Assembly (NCBI GenBank): GCA_910588125.1
Contig: CAJUPI010000016.1
Span: 1-50,172, forward strand
Length of the DNA stretch: 50,172 nucleotides
From: an uncultured Lachnospiraceae bacterium
GTDB lineage: Bacteria > Bacillota > Clostridia > Lachnospirales > Lachnospiraceae
Direction of reading: 5' to 3'
Below the pieces are notes generated by a model. The model did no database searches and was not told the origin of the DNA. It worked only from the letters and a program-made list of their open reading frames with translations. Shown here one piece after another: positions 33,881-42,600 of this stretch (its first letter is position 1; each line of letters begins with the position of its first letter). The position numbers were made by a program, and so were the translations under genes.

Positions 33881-33914
33881 CCTTCATGCGCCCGGCAGCG
33901 GACGCGCCGCCAAT
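33881..33914 (-). repeat. short dispersed repeat Y, copy 2
   Basis: The complement of the segment at 2080-2112; CCTTCATGCGCCCGGCAGC (33881-33899) is identical. As in copy 1, repeat X lies on the AAGG side, 38 bp away here against 79 bp there. Confidence 0.7.
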
Positions 33915-33926
33915 AAATACAAATTC

Positions 33927-33955
33927 ATCGTATCATAATGACTGCTTATTTTCAA
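33927..33955 (-). promoter_or_regulatory. promoter of the rdrA-rdrB operon
   Basis: TTGAAA (33950-33955), 17-bp spacer, TACGAT (33927-33932) on the minus strand. A transcript from here would carry repeats Y and X in a ~430-base leader. Confidence 0.55.
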
Positions 33956-33983
33956 GCAACAGAATCTTTACCGACCTTTTCTC

Positions 33984-34012
33984 TTTACCCGCTCTGCTAT
34001 CTGTGCTACAAT
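33984..34012 (+). promoter_or_regulatory. promoter of the LysR gene
   Basis: TTTACC (33984-33989), 17-bp spacer, TACAAT (34007-34012), divergent from the rdrA promoter with the two -35 boxes about 28 bp apart. LysR proteins often control the divergent promoter, so shared regulation is possible. Confidence 0.5.
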
Positions 34013-34041
34013 AAAATTACTGTTTATAAGGAGCCCTAATT

Positions 34042-34917
34042 ATGGATATCAATTATGAATTATACAAAGTCTTCTATCATGTCGCCAACACCTTAAGCTT
34101 TTCCGAAGCCTCCCGACAGCTTTTTATCTCCCAGTCTGCCGTCAGCCAGTCTGTCAAGCTTTTAGAAAAAAAACTGAATCAGCCTTTATTTATCCGCAGT
34201 ACCAAACGCGTGCAGCTGACTCCTGAGGGTGAGATTTTGCTCAAGCATATCGAACCGGCCATGAACCTGATTCGCCGTGGAGAGAACCAGCTTTTAGAGG
34301 CCAATACCTTAGGCGGCGGCCAGCTCCGCATCGGAGCCAGCGATACGATCTGCCGCTATTATCTGGTTTCTTATTTGAAAGAATTTCATCGGCGCTATCC
34401 CAAGGTTCATATCAAAGTCAATAACCAGACCTCAATTGCCTGTGCCAGGCTGTTAGAATCCGGCCAGGTGGACTTCTGTATTACCAATTATCCGAATTCT
34501 GGCCTCTCCAATACCCATAATGTACGGATTATCCGGGAATTTCATGACGTATTTGTGGCAAATGAAGAATATCATCATTTAAAGAACCAAAAAATCCATC
34601 TCAGCCAGCTTCAGGATTGTCCGATCCTGATGTTGGATCGCAAAAGTACTACCAGCGAATTCCTGCACAGCCTGTTTCAGCGTCACCAGCTGGATCTGGT
34701 TCCTGAGATTGAACTCAGCAGCAATGATCTGCTGATTGATCTTGCCCGCATCGGATTAGGCATCGCTTTCGTTCCCGATTATTGTGTGCCGGGCAATCTC
34801 TCTAACCTTTTTGTTCTGGACTTACAGGAACCGATTCCTGCCCGCCAGCTGGTGGTTGCTTATAATGAAAACCTGCCTCTGTCCCAGGCGGCAAAACAAT
34901 TTATGGATATGCTTTAA
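34042..34917 (+). CDS. LysR family transcriptional regulator
   Basis: A 291-aa LysR-type regulator. The N-terminal winged helix-turn-helix (MDINYELYKVFYHVANTLSF, then EASRQLFISQSAVSQSVKLL) is followed by the ligand-binding domain from about residue 90 (GGGQLRIGASDTICRYYL). The ligand is unknown. AAGGAG precedes the ATG. It diverges from the RADAR operon with ~550 bp between start codons and converges with the helicase gene, whose stop lies 13 bp away. Confidence 0.93.
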   Translation: MDINYELYKVFYHVANTLSFSEASRQLFISQSAVSQSVKLLEKKLNQPLFIRSTKRVQLTPEGEILLKHIEPAMNLIRRGENQLLEANTLGGGQLRIGASDTICRYYLVSYLKEFHRRYPKVHIKVNNQTSIACARLLESGQVDFCITNYPNSGLSNTHNVRIIREFHDVFVANEEYHHLKNQKIHLSQLQDCPILMLDRKSTTSEFLHSLFQRHQLDLVPEIELSSNDLLIDLARIGLGIAFVPDYCVPGNLSNLFVLDLQEPIPARQLVVAYNENLPLSQAAKQFMDML

Positions 34918-34930
34918 CCGGAATACTTTC

Positions 34931-37300
34931 TCATTCCCATTTATCCCAAAATTTTTTCAGCCATCCGAATACCGTATTGCGGGTGACAGGCACATATTCC
35001 GACCATTCCCGGGGGAACATTTTCTGCACTTTGGGCTGTAAAAAACGGTCATCCAAAAGCAGGATGATTCCCCGGTCCTCCCCCGTCCGGATCACCCGCC
35101 CGGCCGCCTGCAAAACTTTATTCATCCCTGGATATTGATAAGCATAATCATATCCATTTTCCATTTGGCCGTCAAAATATTCCTTCAGGATTTTTTGCTC
35201 GGTACAAACCATTGGCAGACCTGTCCCCACAATAATTACGCCCTCCAGCCGCTTTGCCTTCAAGTCGATCCCTTCCGAAAATATCCCACCCAGCACACAA
35301 AGCCCGATAAAGGATCGTTCCCGCCCCGTCTCAAAATCCGCTAAAAATGCCTCTCTTTCCTCTTCGCTCATGCGCGTTCCCTGCATCCGCCAGGTAAAGG
35401 AACCGTCATAAACCAGCTGCAATTCTCTCTCCACTGCCTCCATATATCGGTATGAGGGGAAAAATGCCATATAATTCCCCTTATGGCTTCTGGCAACTGC
35501 ACAGAGATAATCCACTACTTTGCCGTATTCTCCGCGGTTTCTCCGGGTATAACGGCTGCTGACATCCGTGCCGATCAGCAGCATTCGATTCTCCTTGGGA
35601 AATGGTGACCTGGCATAAACCGCATAGTCCTCCAGTTTGCCCGAGAGAAGCTTTTTATAATACAATACCGGAAGCAAGGTGGCGGAAAAAAACACACTTC
35701 CGCATCCCTTTTCCAGGCAATTGGCCAGACAGTGAGAGGGATCGATACAAAATAAATGCAGAGAAAAGCTTTCACTTTGCCCAAGTTCTGTATATATGCG
35801 ATAATGATCGTCCAGATTTTCATACATATTCAGAAAATGACGTATTTGAAAATAAAAATCCAACACCATATCCCAATCCGGAAGCCTTCGGATACCATCC
35901 GGATCTTCCATGATATTTTCCATTTCGCCAAAAAGCTCCATCAAATCACTTACTAAAAGATTCACCTCATCCAGGACCTGGTATTCCTCACATTCCCGCT
36001 TCATCTCCAACAGCCTCCGGTTACAGCGCTCAAGCAGGCGTTCCACCTTTTTGGCATGTCCTTTTAAGACCTTTTTTATTACCAGGAAATCTTCTTTTAC
36101 TAATACGGCACTGAACATTTCACGGGCGCGGTGCACCAGATTATGCGCCTCATCAATCAAAAACAGATACTCTCCCGAAGCTCCTTCCGAAAAATATCGC
36201 CGTAACCGGGCATTCGGATCAAATACATAATTGTAATCACAGATCACTCCGTCCACCCAGTTGCTGATATCCAGGCAAAACTCAAAGGGACAAACCTGAT
36301 ATTTATCCGCATATTGCAATATCACCTCGCGGGTAATGGCAAGCTCTTGATGGATGATATCAAACACTGCCAGGTTTACCCGATCATAATGTCCTCTGGC
36401 CAGATTACAGGCTTCTGGATTGCAGTCCGCCTTTTCCCGTGGGCATAACTTCTCCTTCGCCGTGATCGTGACAGTACGAAAGAACAGTCCATGCTCCCGA
36501 AGAAGAGCAAAGCAGTCCTCTGCCACGTTGCGGGTAATCGTCTTAGCTGTCAGATAAAACAGCTTGCTCCCTTGCCCCTCTCCCATTACTTTCAATGCCG
36601 GATATACGGTAGAAAGAGTTTTCCCGATCCCGGTAGGCGCCTGAATGAACAAATTTTGTTTTCTTTTCAATGCGCGATATACTGAAATCGCTAACTCCTT
36701 CTGCCCTTCCCGATAGGAATAAGGAAAAGAGAGCTGTTGCAGATATTCCTCCCGGAGCAATCCATGCTGATACTGGTACTCTGCCCATTTTTCATATTCC
36801 CGGATAAGATTTCCAAACCATTCTGCTAATTCTGCCAGGCTCTTGTTTTGCTGAAATCTTCGTATCTCTTCTGATTCTATATTGCAATAAGTGAGTTGGA
36901 CCCCTATTTGTGACAAATTGTTCTGACTGGCATAAATATAGGCATAACAAAGGACTTGCGCCAGATGGACGCTGATTGGTTCTTCTAAGCGGTTGACATC
37001 CTGATAAACTCCTTTGATCTCGTCAATCGTTGTCCCTTCCCCGCTTCGAAGGATTCCGTCTGCCCGGCCTTCGATTATAATCAAATAGTTTTCTCGCTCC
37101 ACCACATGTTTTAAGGCTACTTCTGCCTGATAATCCGCCCCCATCCGACGTTGGAGCTTACGATGGATACGGCTTCCGGCCTGCATAGCGTCCCGCTCGG
37201 CGCCTCCGCTTCTCCGGTTATCAATATCCCCGCTTTGCATAATAAACTCTACCAGATTACGGACTGATATTTTAATCTGTTGTTTCTCCTGTTGCGCCAT
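34931..37300 (-). CDS. XPD/DinG-like Fe-S helicase with N-terminal PD-(D/E)xK nuclease domain
   Basis: A 789-aa protein. Residues ~1-200 look like a RecB/Cas4-type nuclease: H46, D81 (EGRADGIL) and E94-x-K96 (TIDEIKG). Residues ~200-789 are a superfamily 2 helicase of the XPD/DinG type with Walker A QAPTGIGKT (220-228), DEAH (383-386) and four cysteines suited to a 4Fe-4S cluster (C286, C293, C298, C337). A C-terminal GGIFSEGIDLK and QAAGRVIR complete the helicase motifs. It probably acts in DNA repair on branched or single-stranded DNA. GGGGGAA precedes the ATG. Confidence 0.88.
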   Translation of the reverse strand: MAQQEKQQIKISVRNLVEFIMQSGDIDNRRSGGAERDAMQAGSRIHRKLQRRMGADYQAEVALKHVVERENYLIIIEGRADGILRSGEGTTIDEIKGVYQDVNRLEEPISVHLAQVLCYAYIYASQNNLSQIGVQLTYCNIESEEIRRFQQNKSLAELAEWFGNLIREYEKWAEYQYQHGLLREEYLQQLSFPYSYREGQKELAISVYRALKRKQNLFIQAPTGIGKTLSTVYPALKVMGEGQGSKLFYLTAKTITRNVAEDCFALLREHGLFFRTVTITAKEKLCPREKADCNPEACNLARGHYDRVNLAVFDIIHQELAITREVILQYADKYQVCPFEFCLDISNWVDGVICDYNYVFDPNARLRRYFSEGASGEYLFLIDEAHNLVHRAREMFSAVLVKEDFLVIKKVLKGHAKKVERLLERCNRRLLEMKRECEEYQVLDEVNLLVSDLMELFGEMENIMEDPDGIRRLPDWDMVLDFYFQIRHFLNMYENLDDHYRIYTELGQSESFSLHLFCIDPSHCLANCLEKGCGSVFFSATLLPVLYYKKLLSGKLEDYAVYARSPFPKENRMLLIGTDVSSRYTRRNRGEYGKVVDYLCAVARSHKGNYMAFFPSYRYMEAVERELQLVYDGSFTWRMQGTRMSEEEREAFLADFETGRERSFIGLCVLGGIFSEGIDLKAKRLEGVIIVGTGLPMVCTEQKILKEYFDGQMENGYDYAYQYPGMNKVLQAAGRVIRTGEDRGIILLLDDRFLQPKVQKMFPREWSEYVPVTRNTVFGWLKKFWDKWE

Positions 37301-37338
37301 AACATTCCCCCAAATTCTTTCCTATTTATATTATAACA

Positions 37339-37380
37339 AAAAGCAGGCCGACACAATCCCTTTTGTGCCGCCTGCTTTTT
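37339..37380 (-). terminator. terminator of the HPr-like gene
   Basis: AAAAAGCAGGC and GCCTGCTTTTT pair, with an inner GGCACAA/TTGTGTC extension, 25 bp after the HPr-like stop codon. The T-runs on both strands allow it to work in both directions. Confidence 0.85.
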
Positions 37381-37404
37381 GGCCATTATTTTCTATAAAC
37401 TTCT

Positions 37405-37650
37405 TTATGCGATTTTCTCATCTACCGGCGCAATCGTCTCCAGATATGTCTCGAATTCCTCGTCTTCTCCATGCAGTCTTACATTAAGAGTTTTGGTCAG
37501 ATCCATACTCAGTACGCCGAGGATAGATTTCCCGTCGATGACTACACGGTTGTAGAAAACATCAACATCAAAATCGCACTTCATGGCTGCTGTCACAAAC
37601 GTCTTGGCGTCTGCGATGCTTACTAACTTGATCTTTTTCTCTTTCATCAT
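37405..37650 (-). CDS. HPr-like protein lacking the phosphorylatable histidine (Crh-like)
   Basis: An 81-aa HPr-fold protein. The GKSILGVLSMDL segment keeps Ser46, the site of the HPr kinase, but the usual GIHARPA with His15 is replaced by SIADAKTF. It therefore cannot pass phosphate in the PTS and resembles Crh of Bacillus, a regulatory partner of CcpA. The start at 37650 is set by AAGGAG six bases upstream; the next codon is also ATG. It stands alone with its own promoter and terminator. Confidence 0.85.
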   Translation of the reverse strand: MMKEKKIKLVSIADAKTFVTAAMKCDFDVDVFYNRVVIDGKSILGVLSMDLTKTLNVRLHGEDEEFETYLETIAPVDEKIA

Positions 37651-37693
37651 ATCCAACTCCTTCTTGGTGAACACCACAATTGGTGCTGTTCTC

Positions 37694-37722
37694 TTTATAC
37701 CACTTTAATCTAAAAAAGTCAA
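37694..37722 (-). promoter_or_regulatory. promoter of the HPr-like gene
   Basis: TTGACT (37717-37722), 17-bp spacer, TATAAA (37694-37699) on the minus strand. The rest of the 37678-38025 gap holds a degenerate repeat X piece and the tRNA-Trp terminator; nothing else is seen. Confidence 0.65.
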
Positions 37723-37916
37723 ATTCTGGCAAGCCTCCCCACCTGTTCTCCTTCTGCACATTTCTTCCAATTCTATCCGTCTGCCTTTTCCTGTTTTTAT
37801 GTAAATTTCCACTTATATATCTGCTGCTCCGGCAAGTGTTCGAGAAAAATGAAATTCTACACACGTGACAACTTTCATAAAAATTCACATTTTACAAGAA
37901 AAAAGCGAATCTGTCG

Positions 37917-37974
37917 AAACGCAGCCATAGAAAAAGGAGTGGGAAGCGAAACTCAGGGATTTAAGGACTTCTAT
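37917..37974. repeat. degenerate fragment of repeat X (copy D)
   Basis: AAACGCAGCCATAGAAAAAG and GAGTGGGAAG match the left arm of repeat X copy B with several changes, and CTCAGGGATTTAAGGACTTC is the complement of its inner hairpin (TAGAAGTCCTTAAATCCCTG). The parts are shortened and rearranged, indicating an old or deleted copy. Confidence 0.6.
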
Positions 37975-38015
37975 AAAAAAACAGTGAAGATCTCTCCCAC
38001 AAAGATCTTCACTGT
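37975..38015 (-). terminator. terminator of tRNA-Trp
   Basis: ACAGTGAAGATCT pairs with AGATCTTCACTGT over 13 bases, followed on the minus strand by TTTTTTTAT. It starts 11 bases beyond the tRNA. Confidence 0.92.
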
Positions 38016-38025
38016 CCTCATTCAG

Positions 38026-38096
38026 CAGGGGAAGAGGGGCTCGAACCCCCATCTACGGTTTTGGAGACCGCCGCTCTACCATTGAACTATTCCCCT
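38026..38096 (-). tRNA. tRNA-Trp(CCA)
   Basis: A 71-nt tRNA. AGGGGAA pairs with TTCCCCT, followed by discriminator G as expected for Trp. The anticodon loop CTCCAAA gives anticodon CCA. The terminal CCA is not encoded. A near-consensus promoter precedes it and a strong terminator follows. Confidence 0.95.
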
Positions 38097-38121
38097 AAAT
38101 ATATCTCTCAACAACTTCTTA

Positions 38122-38150
38122 ATCATATCATACCTCTCACTATTTGTCAA
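38122..38150 (-). promoter_or_regulatory. promoter of tRNA-Trp
   Basis: TTGACA (38145-38150, perfect -35), 17-bp spacer, TATGAT (38122-38127) on the minus strand. Confidence 0.85.
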
Positions 38151-38202
38151 CATTTTTTCTTTTTGACGATTTTTTTCGACGAATCCAGCGTTCTTATCCC
38201 CA

Positions 38203-39570
38203 TCAAATCAATCCGATGGCTTCCCGCACATTGCGGACTCCATGGAGTACAATCCCCTCTACCCTCTTCATCTTTTCCAGGCTGACCTGAGGCAAAATAC
38301 AACTTTCAAATCCCAGCTTCACTGCTTCCCGCACCCGTTGCTCAGCCATGGAAACTGCTCTTACCTCTCCGGACAAACCCACCTCTCCGAAAATAATGCA
38401 TTTAGGGTTTACCGGACGATCCTTCAGGCTTGACACCAGGGCCAGGACGATGGCCAAATCCAGTGCAGGCTCGTTCATTCTCACACCGCCGGCAATATTC
38501 ACATAAGCATCATAGCGGGACATCTCATAATGGCATCGTTTCTCCAGTACCGCCATCAAAAGATTCACCCGATTATAATCCGTTCCGGCTGCCGTCCGTC
38601 TGGCCATGCCAAAATTCGTCTGAGACACCAGGGCCTGAACTTCCAGTAAAATAGGGCGGGTTCCCTCCAGAGAACATGCCACCACAGCCCCCGAGGCTTC
38701 CTCCGGACGTCCGCTCAAAAGATATTCTGACGGATTCTCTACCTCCACGAGCCCCTGTTCCTGCATTTCAAAGACACCAATCTCATTCGTGGAGCCAAAT
38801 CGGTTCTTCACTCCCCGCAAAATCCGGTAAGAAGCATTGCGATCCCCTTCAAAATACAATACGGTATCTACCATATGCTCCAGAACACGGGGACCGGCCA
38901 CTACCCCTTCTTTCGTCACATGGCCTACAATAAATACTGAAATCCCCATTCCTTTGGCAATCTGCAACAGGATATTGGTGGACTCCCGTACCTGGCTGAC
39001 ACTTCCCGGCGCTGAGGATACATCATCCCGGTACATGGTTTGAATCGAATCAATGATTACAATCTCCGGTTTGGCCTCCCGTATCGCTTCTTCAATATCA
39101 TCTAAACTAGTTTCACAAAGAAACAGCAGCTGACCGGTAACTTTACCAATCCGATTTGCCCGCAGTTTGATCTGTTTTAAGGACTCTTCCCCGGAAATAT
39201 ACAATACCTTATGGCCGGCCGCTGCCAGGTTCCGGCACACCTGTAACAGCAGAGTGGATTTTCCGATTCCCGGATCCCCTCCGACCAAAACCAGGGAGCC
39301 GGCCACAATGCCGCTCCCCAGTACCTGATCCAACTCCCGGTATCCGGTAGATATCCGATCCTGTTCTTCGATGGATACCTCTGCCAAAGTAACCGGCTTA
39401 GCGGCCTGGCTTCTTTCGCCGGCCACCATACGCCGGGACGGCTCTTTTTTGCCTACCGGCTCTTCCACCATTGTGTTCCATGCCCGGCACGACGGACATT
39501 GTCCGGCCCATTTAGCGGACTCAAAGCCGCACTCTTTGCAGAAAAATGCCGTGGTCTTTGCTTTTGCCAT
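38203..39570 (-). CDS. radA: DNA repair protein RadA
   Basis: RadA/Sms (455 aa, full length) is a RecA-like ATPase that drives branch migration in recombination. The N-terminal four-cysteine zinc finger (FFCKECG, CPSCRAW), Walker A GGDPGIGKSTL, the diagnostic KNRFGSTNE motif and the Lon-like C-terminal domain (VNIAGGVRMNEPALDLAI) are all present. TAGGAG precedes the ATG. It follows a small conserved gene and clpC, as in Bacillus where radA follows clpC. Confidence 0.96.
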   Translation of the reverse strand: MAKAKTTAFFCKECGFESAKWAGQCPSCRAWNTMVEEPVGKKEPSRRMVAGERSQAAKPVTLAEVSIEEQDRISTGYRELDQVLGSGIVAGSLVLVGGDPGIGKSTLLLQVCRNLAAAGHKVLYISGEESLKQIKLRANRIGKVTGQLLFLCETSLDDIEEAIREAKPEIVIIDSIQTMYRDDVSSAPGSVSQVRESTNILLQIAKGMGISVFIVGHVTKEGVVAGPRVLEHMVDTVLYFEGDRNASYRILRGVKNRFGSTNEIGVFEMQEQGLVEVENPSEYLLSGRPEEASGAVVACSLEGTRPILLEVQALVSQTNFGMARRTAAGTDYNRVNLLMAVLEKRCHYEMSRYDAYVNIAGGVRMNEPALDLAIVLALVSSLKDRPVNPKCIIFGEVGLSGEVRAVSMAEQRVREAVKLGFESCILPQVSLEKMKRVEGIVLHGVRNVREAIGLI

Positions 39571-39579
39571 ATGTATCTC

Positions 39580-39993
39580 CTACCGCTTCACTACCTTTAC
39601 CCGGCTTCCTACCCCTTCATTCAGCTCTACGCTGGCTACCAGTTTGCCGCTCATATTCGTCTTCATGCCACCTACTGCCACATCATCTACAAACACCTCA
39701 TATTCGGTATCATCCTCCAGCTGGATCGTAATCTGTGCATCCTTGTTCCCTTCCACCACAAATTCCACCCCGTCGTTGCTGACAGAAAAGTGCTCTACTG
39801 CGGTTCCCGGTACCGATTCGTAGACAAACATTCCGTTACGTTCCAGCTTAGTGATCTCATAATAGGTCTTGATTTTATAGGAATCCCCATCATGCTCAAA
39901 ATCCTGAAGCTTGGATTTGGCAGCTAATTGATAATTGCCGAAACTGATGGTTCCATCTGCTTCCGAACGAATTAAAGATTCAACGACTGGCAT
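39580..39993 (-). CDS. conserved hypothetical protein in the clpC-radA operon
   Basis: A 137-aa soluble protein, probably all beta (ADGTISFGNYQLAAKSKL, SYKIKTYYEITKLE, GTAVEHFSVSNDGVEFVVEG, ITIQLEDDTEYEVFVDD). I do not recognise a known domain; similar clostridial proteins are sometimes annotated endosialidase without catalytic support. AGGAGGG precedes the ATG. It lies 9 bp before radA and 119 bp after clpC, suggesting co-expression with quality-control and repair genes. Confidence 0.75.
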   Translation of the reverse strand: MPVVESLIRSEADGTISFGNYQLAAKSKLQDFEHDGDSYKIKTYYEITKLERNGMFVYESVPGTAVEHFSVSNDGVEFVVEGNKDAQITIQLEDDTEYEVFVDDVAVGGMKTNMSGKLVASVELNEGVGSRVKVVKR

Positions 39994-40036
39994 AACTTTG
40001 CCCTCCTGTAAATATGTGTGATAAATAAATGTTACG

Positions 40037-40075
40037 CTCCGGACGCACGGCTAAGCTTTTGCCGTACATCCGAAG
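40037..40075 (-). ncRNA. GC-rich hairpin between clpC and the hypothetical gene
   Basis: On the minus strand CGGATGTACGGC pairs with GCCGTGCGTCCG (12 bp, with two G-T pairs) around a ~9-base loop. There is no T-run, so it could be a processing or protection hairpin rather than a terminator. Confidence 0.4.
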
Positions 40076-40112
40076 ATCATACTATGAGTATACCCCAAAC
40101 AACCAAAAAAGG

Positions 40113-42578
40113 CTAGTTTTTTACCAGCTCTTTGGTAAAAAATTTCAGGCCGTCATTTTCCACTCCGACAAAAACCTGTTCTTTGCCATGGATCGCTCCT
40201 TCTAGAATTGCCTCTGCCAGCTTATCTTCCAGATGATTCTGAATCGCCCGGCGCAGCGGACGCGCGCCATATTTCTCATCATACCCTTTTTCCACCAAAA
40301 AGGCTTTGGCCTCCTCTTCGATCACCAGCTCCAACTCCATCTGACGTGCTGTCCGCTTGATAATATTGCGCAGCATGATGGAAACAATCTCCTTCATGTG
40401 CTCTTGATTCAGGGGATGGAAGACCATGGTTTCATCGATACGATTGAGAAATTCCGGCTTAAACAGGCGTTTTACCTCTCCCATCACCCGATCCTTCATC
40501 AGCTTATAACGCTCCTCCTCATTATCTGAGGAGGTAAAACCAAGACGTTTGGGCGAAATAATACTTTCGGCCCCGGCATTGGATGTCATAATTAACACGG
40601 TATTCTTAAAATCAATCTTACGGCCCTGAGAATCCGTAATATGCCCGTCGTCCAACACCTGCAAAAGAATATTGAACACATCCGGATGTGCTTTTTCAAT
40701 CTCATCAAACAAAACTACCGAATACGGGTTGCGCCGTATCTTTTCACTGAGCTGTCCTCCTTCATCATAGCCTACGTATCCGGGCGGGGATCCAATGATC
40801 CTTGAGACACTATGTTTTTCCATATATTCTGACATATCTACTCTTATCAGGGCATTCTCCGTGCCGAACATCGCTTCTGCCAGCGCTTTACACAGTTCGG
40901 TCTTACCGACGCCGGTGGGACCTAAAAACAAGAAGGAACCAATCGGGCGCTTCGGATCCTTCAAGCCGACCCGTCCCCGCCGGATCGCCCGGGATACTGC
41001 TCTCACAGCCTCCTCTTGGCCCACCACCCGCTCATGAAGAATCGCTTCCAGTTTTTTCAGACGCTCCGACTCTTCCTCCTCCAGCTTGCGCACAGGAATC
41101 TTCGTCCAGCCAGAAACCACATCAGCCACTTCACTCTCTCCGACAATCAATTTGCGGGAATTTTTTTCTCTCTGCCATTTCGAGCGGACCTTTTCTATCT
41201 TCTCCCGCTTCTTTTCCTGTTTTCGTTTGATATCCCCCGCTTTTTCATAGGCTTCTGCCTTGATCGCGGCCTCCTTCTGCTGCTCCAAAGCCTCAATATC
41301 CTGTTCCAGTTCTTTGATCTCTGCCGGCTCCACATAAGTAGTCAGACGTACTTTGGAAGAAGCCTCGTCAATCAGATCAATTGCCTTGTCCGGCAGGAAG
41401 CGATCATTGATATAACGGGCAGAAAGGCGTACTGCCGCTGCCAGCGCCTCATCCGTAATCGTTACTTTATGATGCTCCTCATATCTCGGACGTAGTCCTT
41501 TTAAAATACTGATGGATTCCTCCTCTCCCGGTTCTTCCACAGTCACAGGCTGAAAACGCCGTTCCAGCGCTGCATCCTTTTCGATATATTTGCGATATTC
41601 GTCAATCGTCGTCGCTCCAATCAGTTGGATCTCACCGCGTGCCAGAGATGGTTTTAAAATATTGGAAGCATCAATGGCCCCCTCCGCTCCGCCGGCTCCG
41701 ATTATCGTATGGATTTCATCTAGAAACAACAAGACTTCTCCATCTTCCTTTACCTCTGCCAGCACTTTTTTGATCCGCTCTTCAAATTCTCCCCGATATT
41801 TAGAGCCAGCCACCATGCCGGAAAGATCCAGGGTCAGCACCCGCTTACGGGCGATGATTTCCGGAATATCGCCAGAGACAATCATCTGCGCCAGTCCCTC
41901 TACGACTGCCGTCTTTCCAACACCGGGTTCCCCGATCAGGCAGGGATTATTCTTTGTACGGCGGCTCAGAATCTGAATTACCCGGCGAATCTCCTGCTCC
42001 CTCCCGATCACCGGATCCAATTTGCCTTCTCTGGCCAACGCCGTCAAATCCCGGCTGTAATTATTTAGTGTCGGGGTATTGGTCTTTCCCTTTGTTCCCC
42101 GGCTAGAGGAAAGCTCTTCCCTTCCGGAAGGCGCATCCTCTCCCATAGCCGATAAAATTTCGATATACAGCTTTTGGACGCTTACGCCAATCGTATTCAA
42201 AAGCCTGGCCGCCACACAATCACTTTCCCGAATCATCGCAATCAGCAGATGCTCGGTGCCAATCAATGGCGCTTTAAAACGTACCGCTTCCCGGTAGCTG
42301 TTTTCCAAAACTCTCCGGGCACTGGGGGTATAGGTGTTTTTCTCTATCAGCCCCACATTCTGGTTGGGGGAAATCAACTGGCTGACCAGCTCAATCACCT
42401 TGTCCGCATTTACTCCGCAAGCAGAGAGCACTTTCGCGGCCACACCACTTCCCTCCTGCAAAAGCCCAATCAACAGATGCTCCGTGCCCACATAGCTGTG
42501 ATTCAGCTCCTGTGCGGCATCTACAGCAAGGCTGATCGCCTCCTTTGCCTGTTCTGTAAATCTGTCTATCATCGCCAA
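40113..42578 (-). CDS. clpC: ATP-dependent Clp protease ATP-binding subunit ClpC
   Basis: ClpC (821 aa) unfolds proteins, including arginine-phosphorylated ones, and feeds them to ClpP. It has the N-terminal Clp_N double repeat, NBD1 (GEPGVGKTA), a middle UVR/coiled-coil domain (residues ~420-480), NBD2 (GPTGVGKTE) and the C-terminal D2-small domain. The ClpP-binding loop is in the second half. The best-spaced start is the TTG at 42578, six bases after GGAGG; an ATG two codons later (42572) is the alternative. It is the last of the GntR-mcsA-mcsB-clpC set. Confidence 0.96.
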   Translation of the reverse strand: MAMIDRFTEQAKEAISLAVDAAQELNHSYVGTEHLLIGLLQEGSGVAAKVLSACGVNADKVIELVSQLISPNQNVGLIEKNTYTPSARRVLENSYREAVRFKAPLIGTEHLLIAMIRESDCVAARLLNTIGVSVQKLYIEILSAMGEDAPSGREELSSSRGTKGKTNTPTLNNYSRDLTALAREGKLDPVIGREQEIRRVIQILSRRTKNNPCLIGEPGVGKTAVVEGLAQMIVSGDIPEIIARKRVLTLDLSGMVAGSKYRGEFEERIKKVLAEVKEDGEVLLFLDEIHTIIGAGGAEGAIDASNILKPSLARGEIQLIGATTIDEYRKYIEKDAALERRFQPVTVEEPGEEESISILKGLRPRYEEHHKVTITDEALAAAVRLSARYINDRFLPDKAIDLIDEASSKVRLTTYVEPAEIKELEQDIEALEQQKEAAIKAEAYEKAGDIKRKQEKKREKIEKVRSKWQREKNSRKLIVGESEVADVVSGWTKIPVRKLEEEESERLKKLEAILHERVVGQEEAVRAVSRAIRRGRVGLKDPKRPIGSFLFLGPTGVGKTELCKALAEAMFGTENALIRVDMSEYMEKHSVSRIIGSPPGYVGYDEGGQLSEKIRRNPYSVVLFDEIEKAHPDVFNILLQVLDDGHITDSQGRKIDFKNTVLIMTSNAGAESIISPKRLGFTSSDNEEERYKLMKDRVMGEVKRLFKPEFLNRIDETMVFHPLNQEHMKEIVSIMLRNIIKRTARQMELELVIEEEAKAFLVEKGYDEKYGARPLRRAIQNHLEDKLAEAILEGAIHGKEQVFVGVENDGLKFFTKELVKN

Positions 42579-42600
42579 TTTTGTCCTCCGATCTCTATCT

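Noticed and set aside
33642..33887. 81-codon minus-strand frame and other short frames in repeat X
   Set aside because: They translate the palindrome; both copies give similar peptides only because the DNA is repeated, and no ribosome site precedes them.
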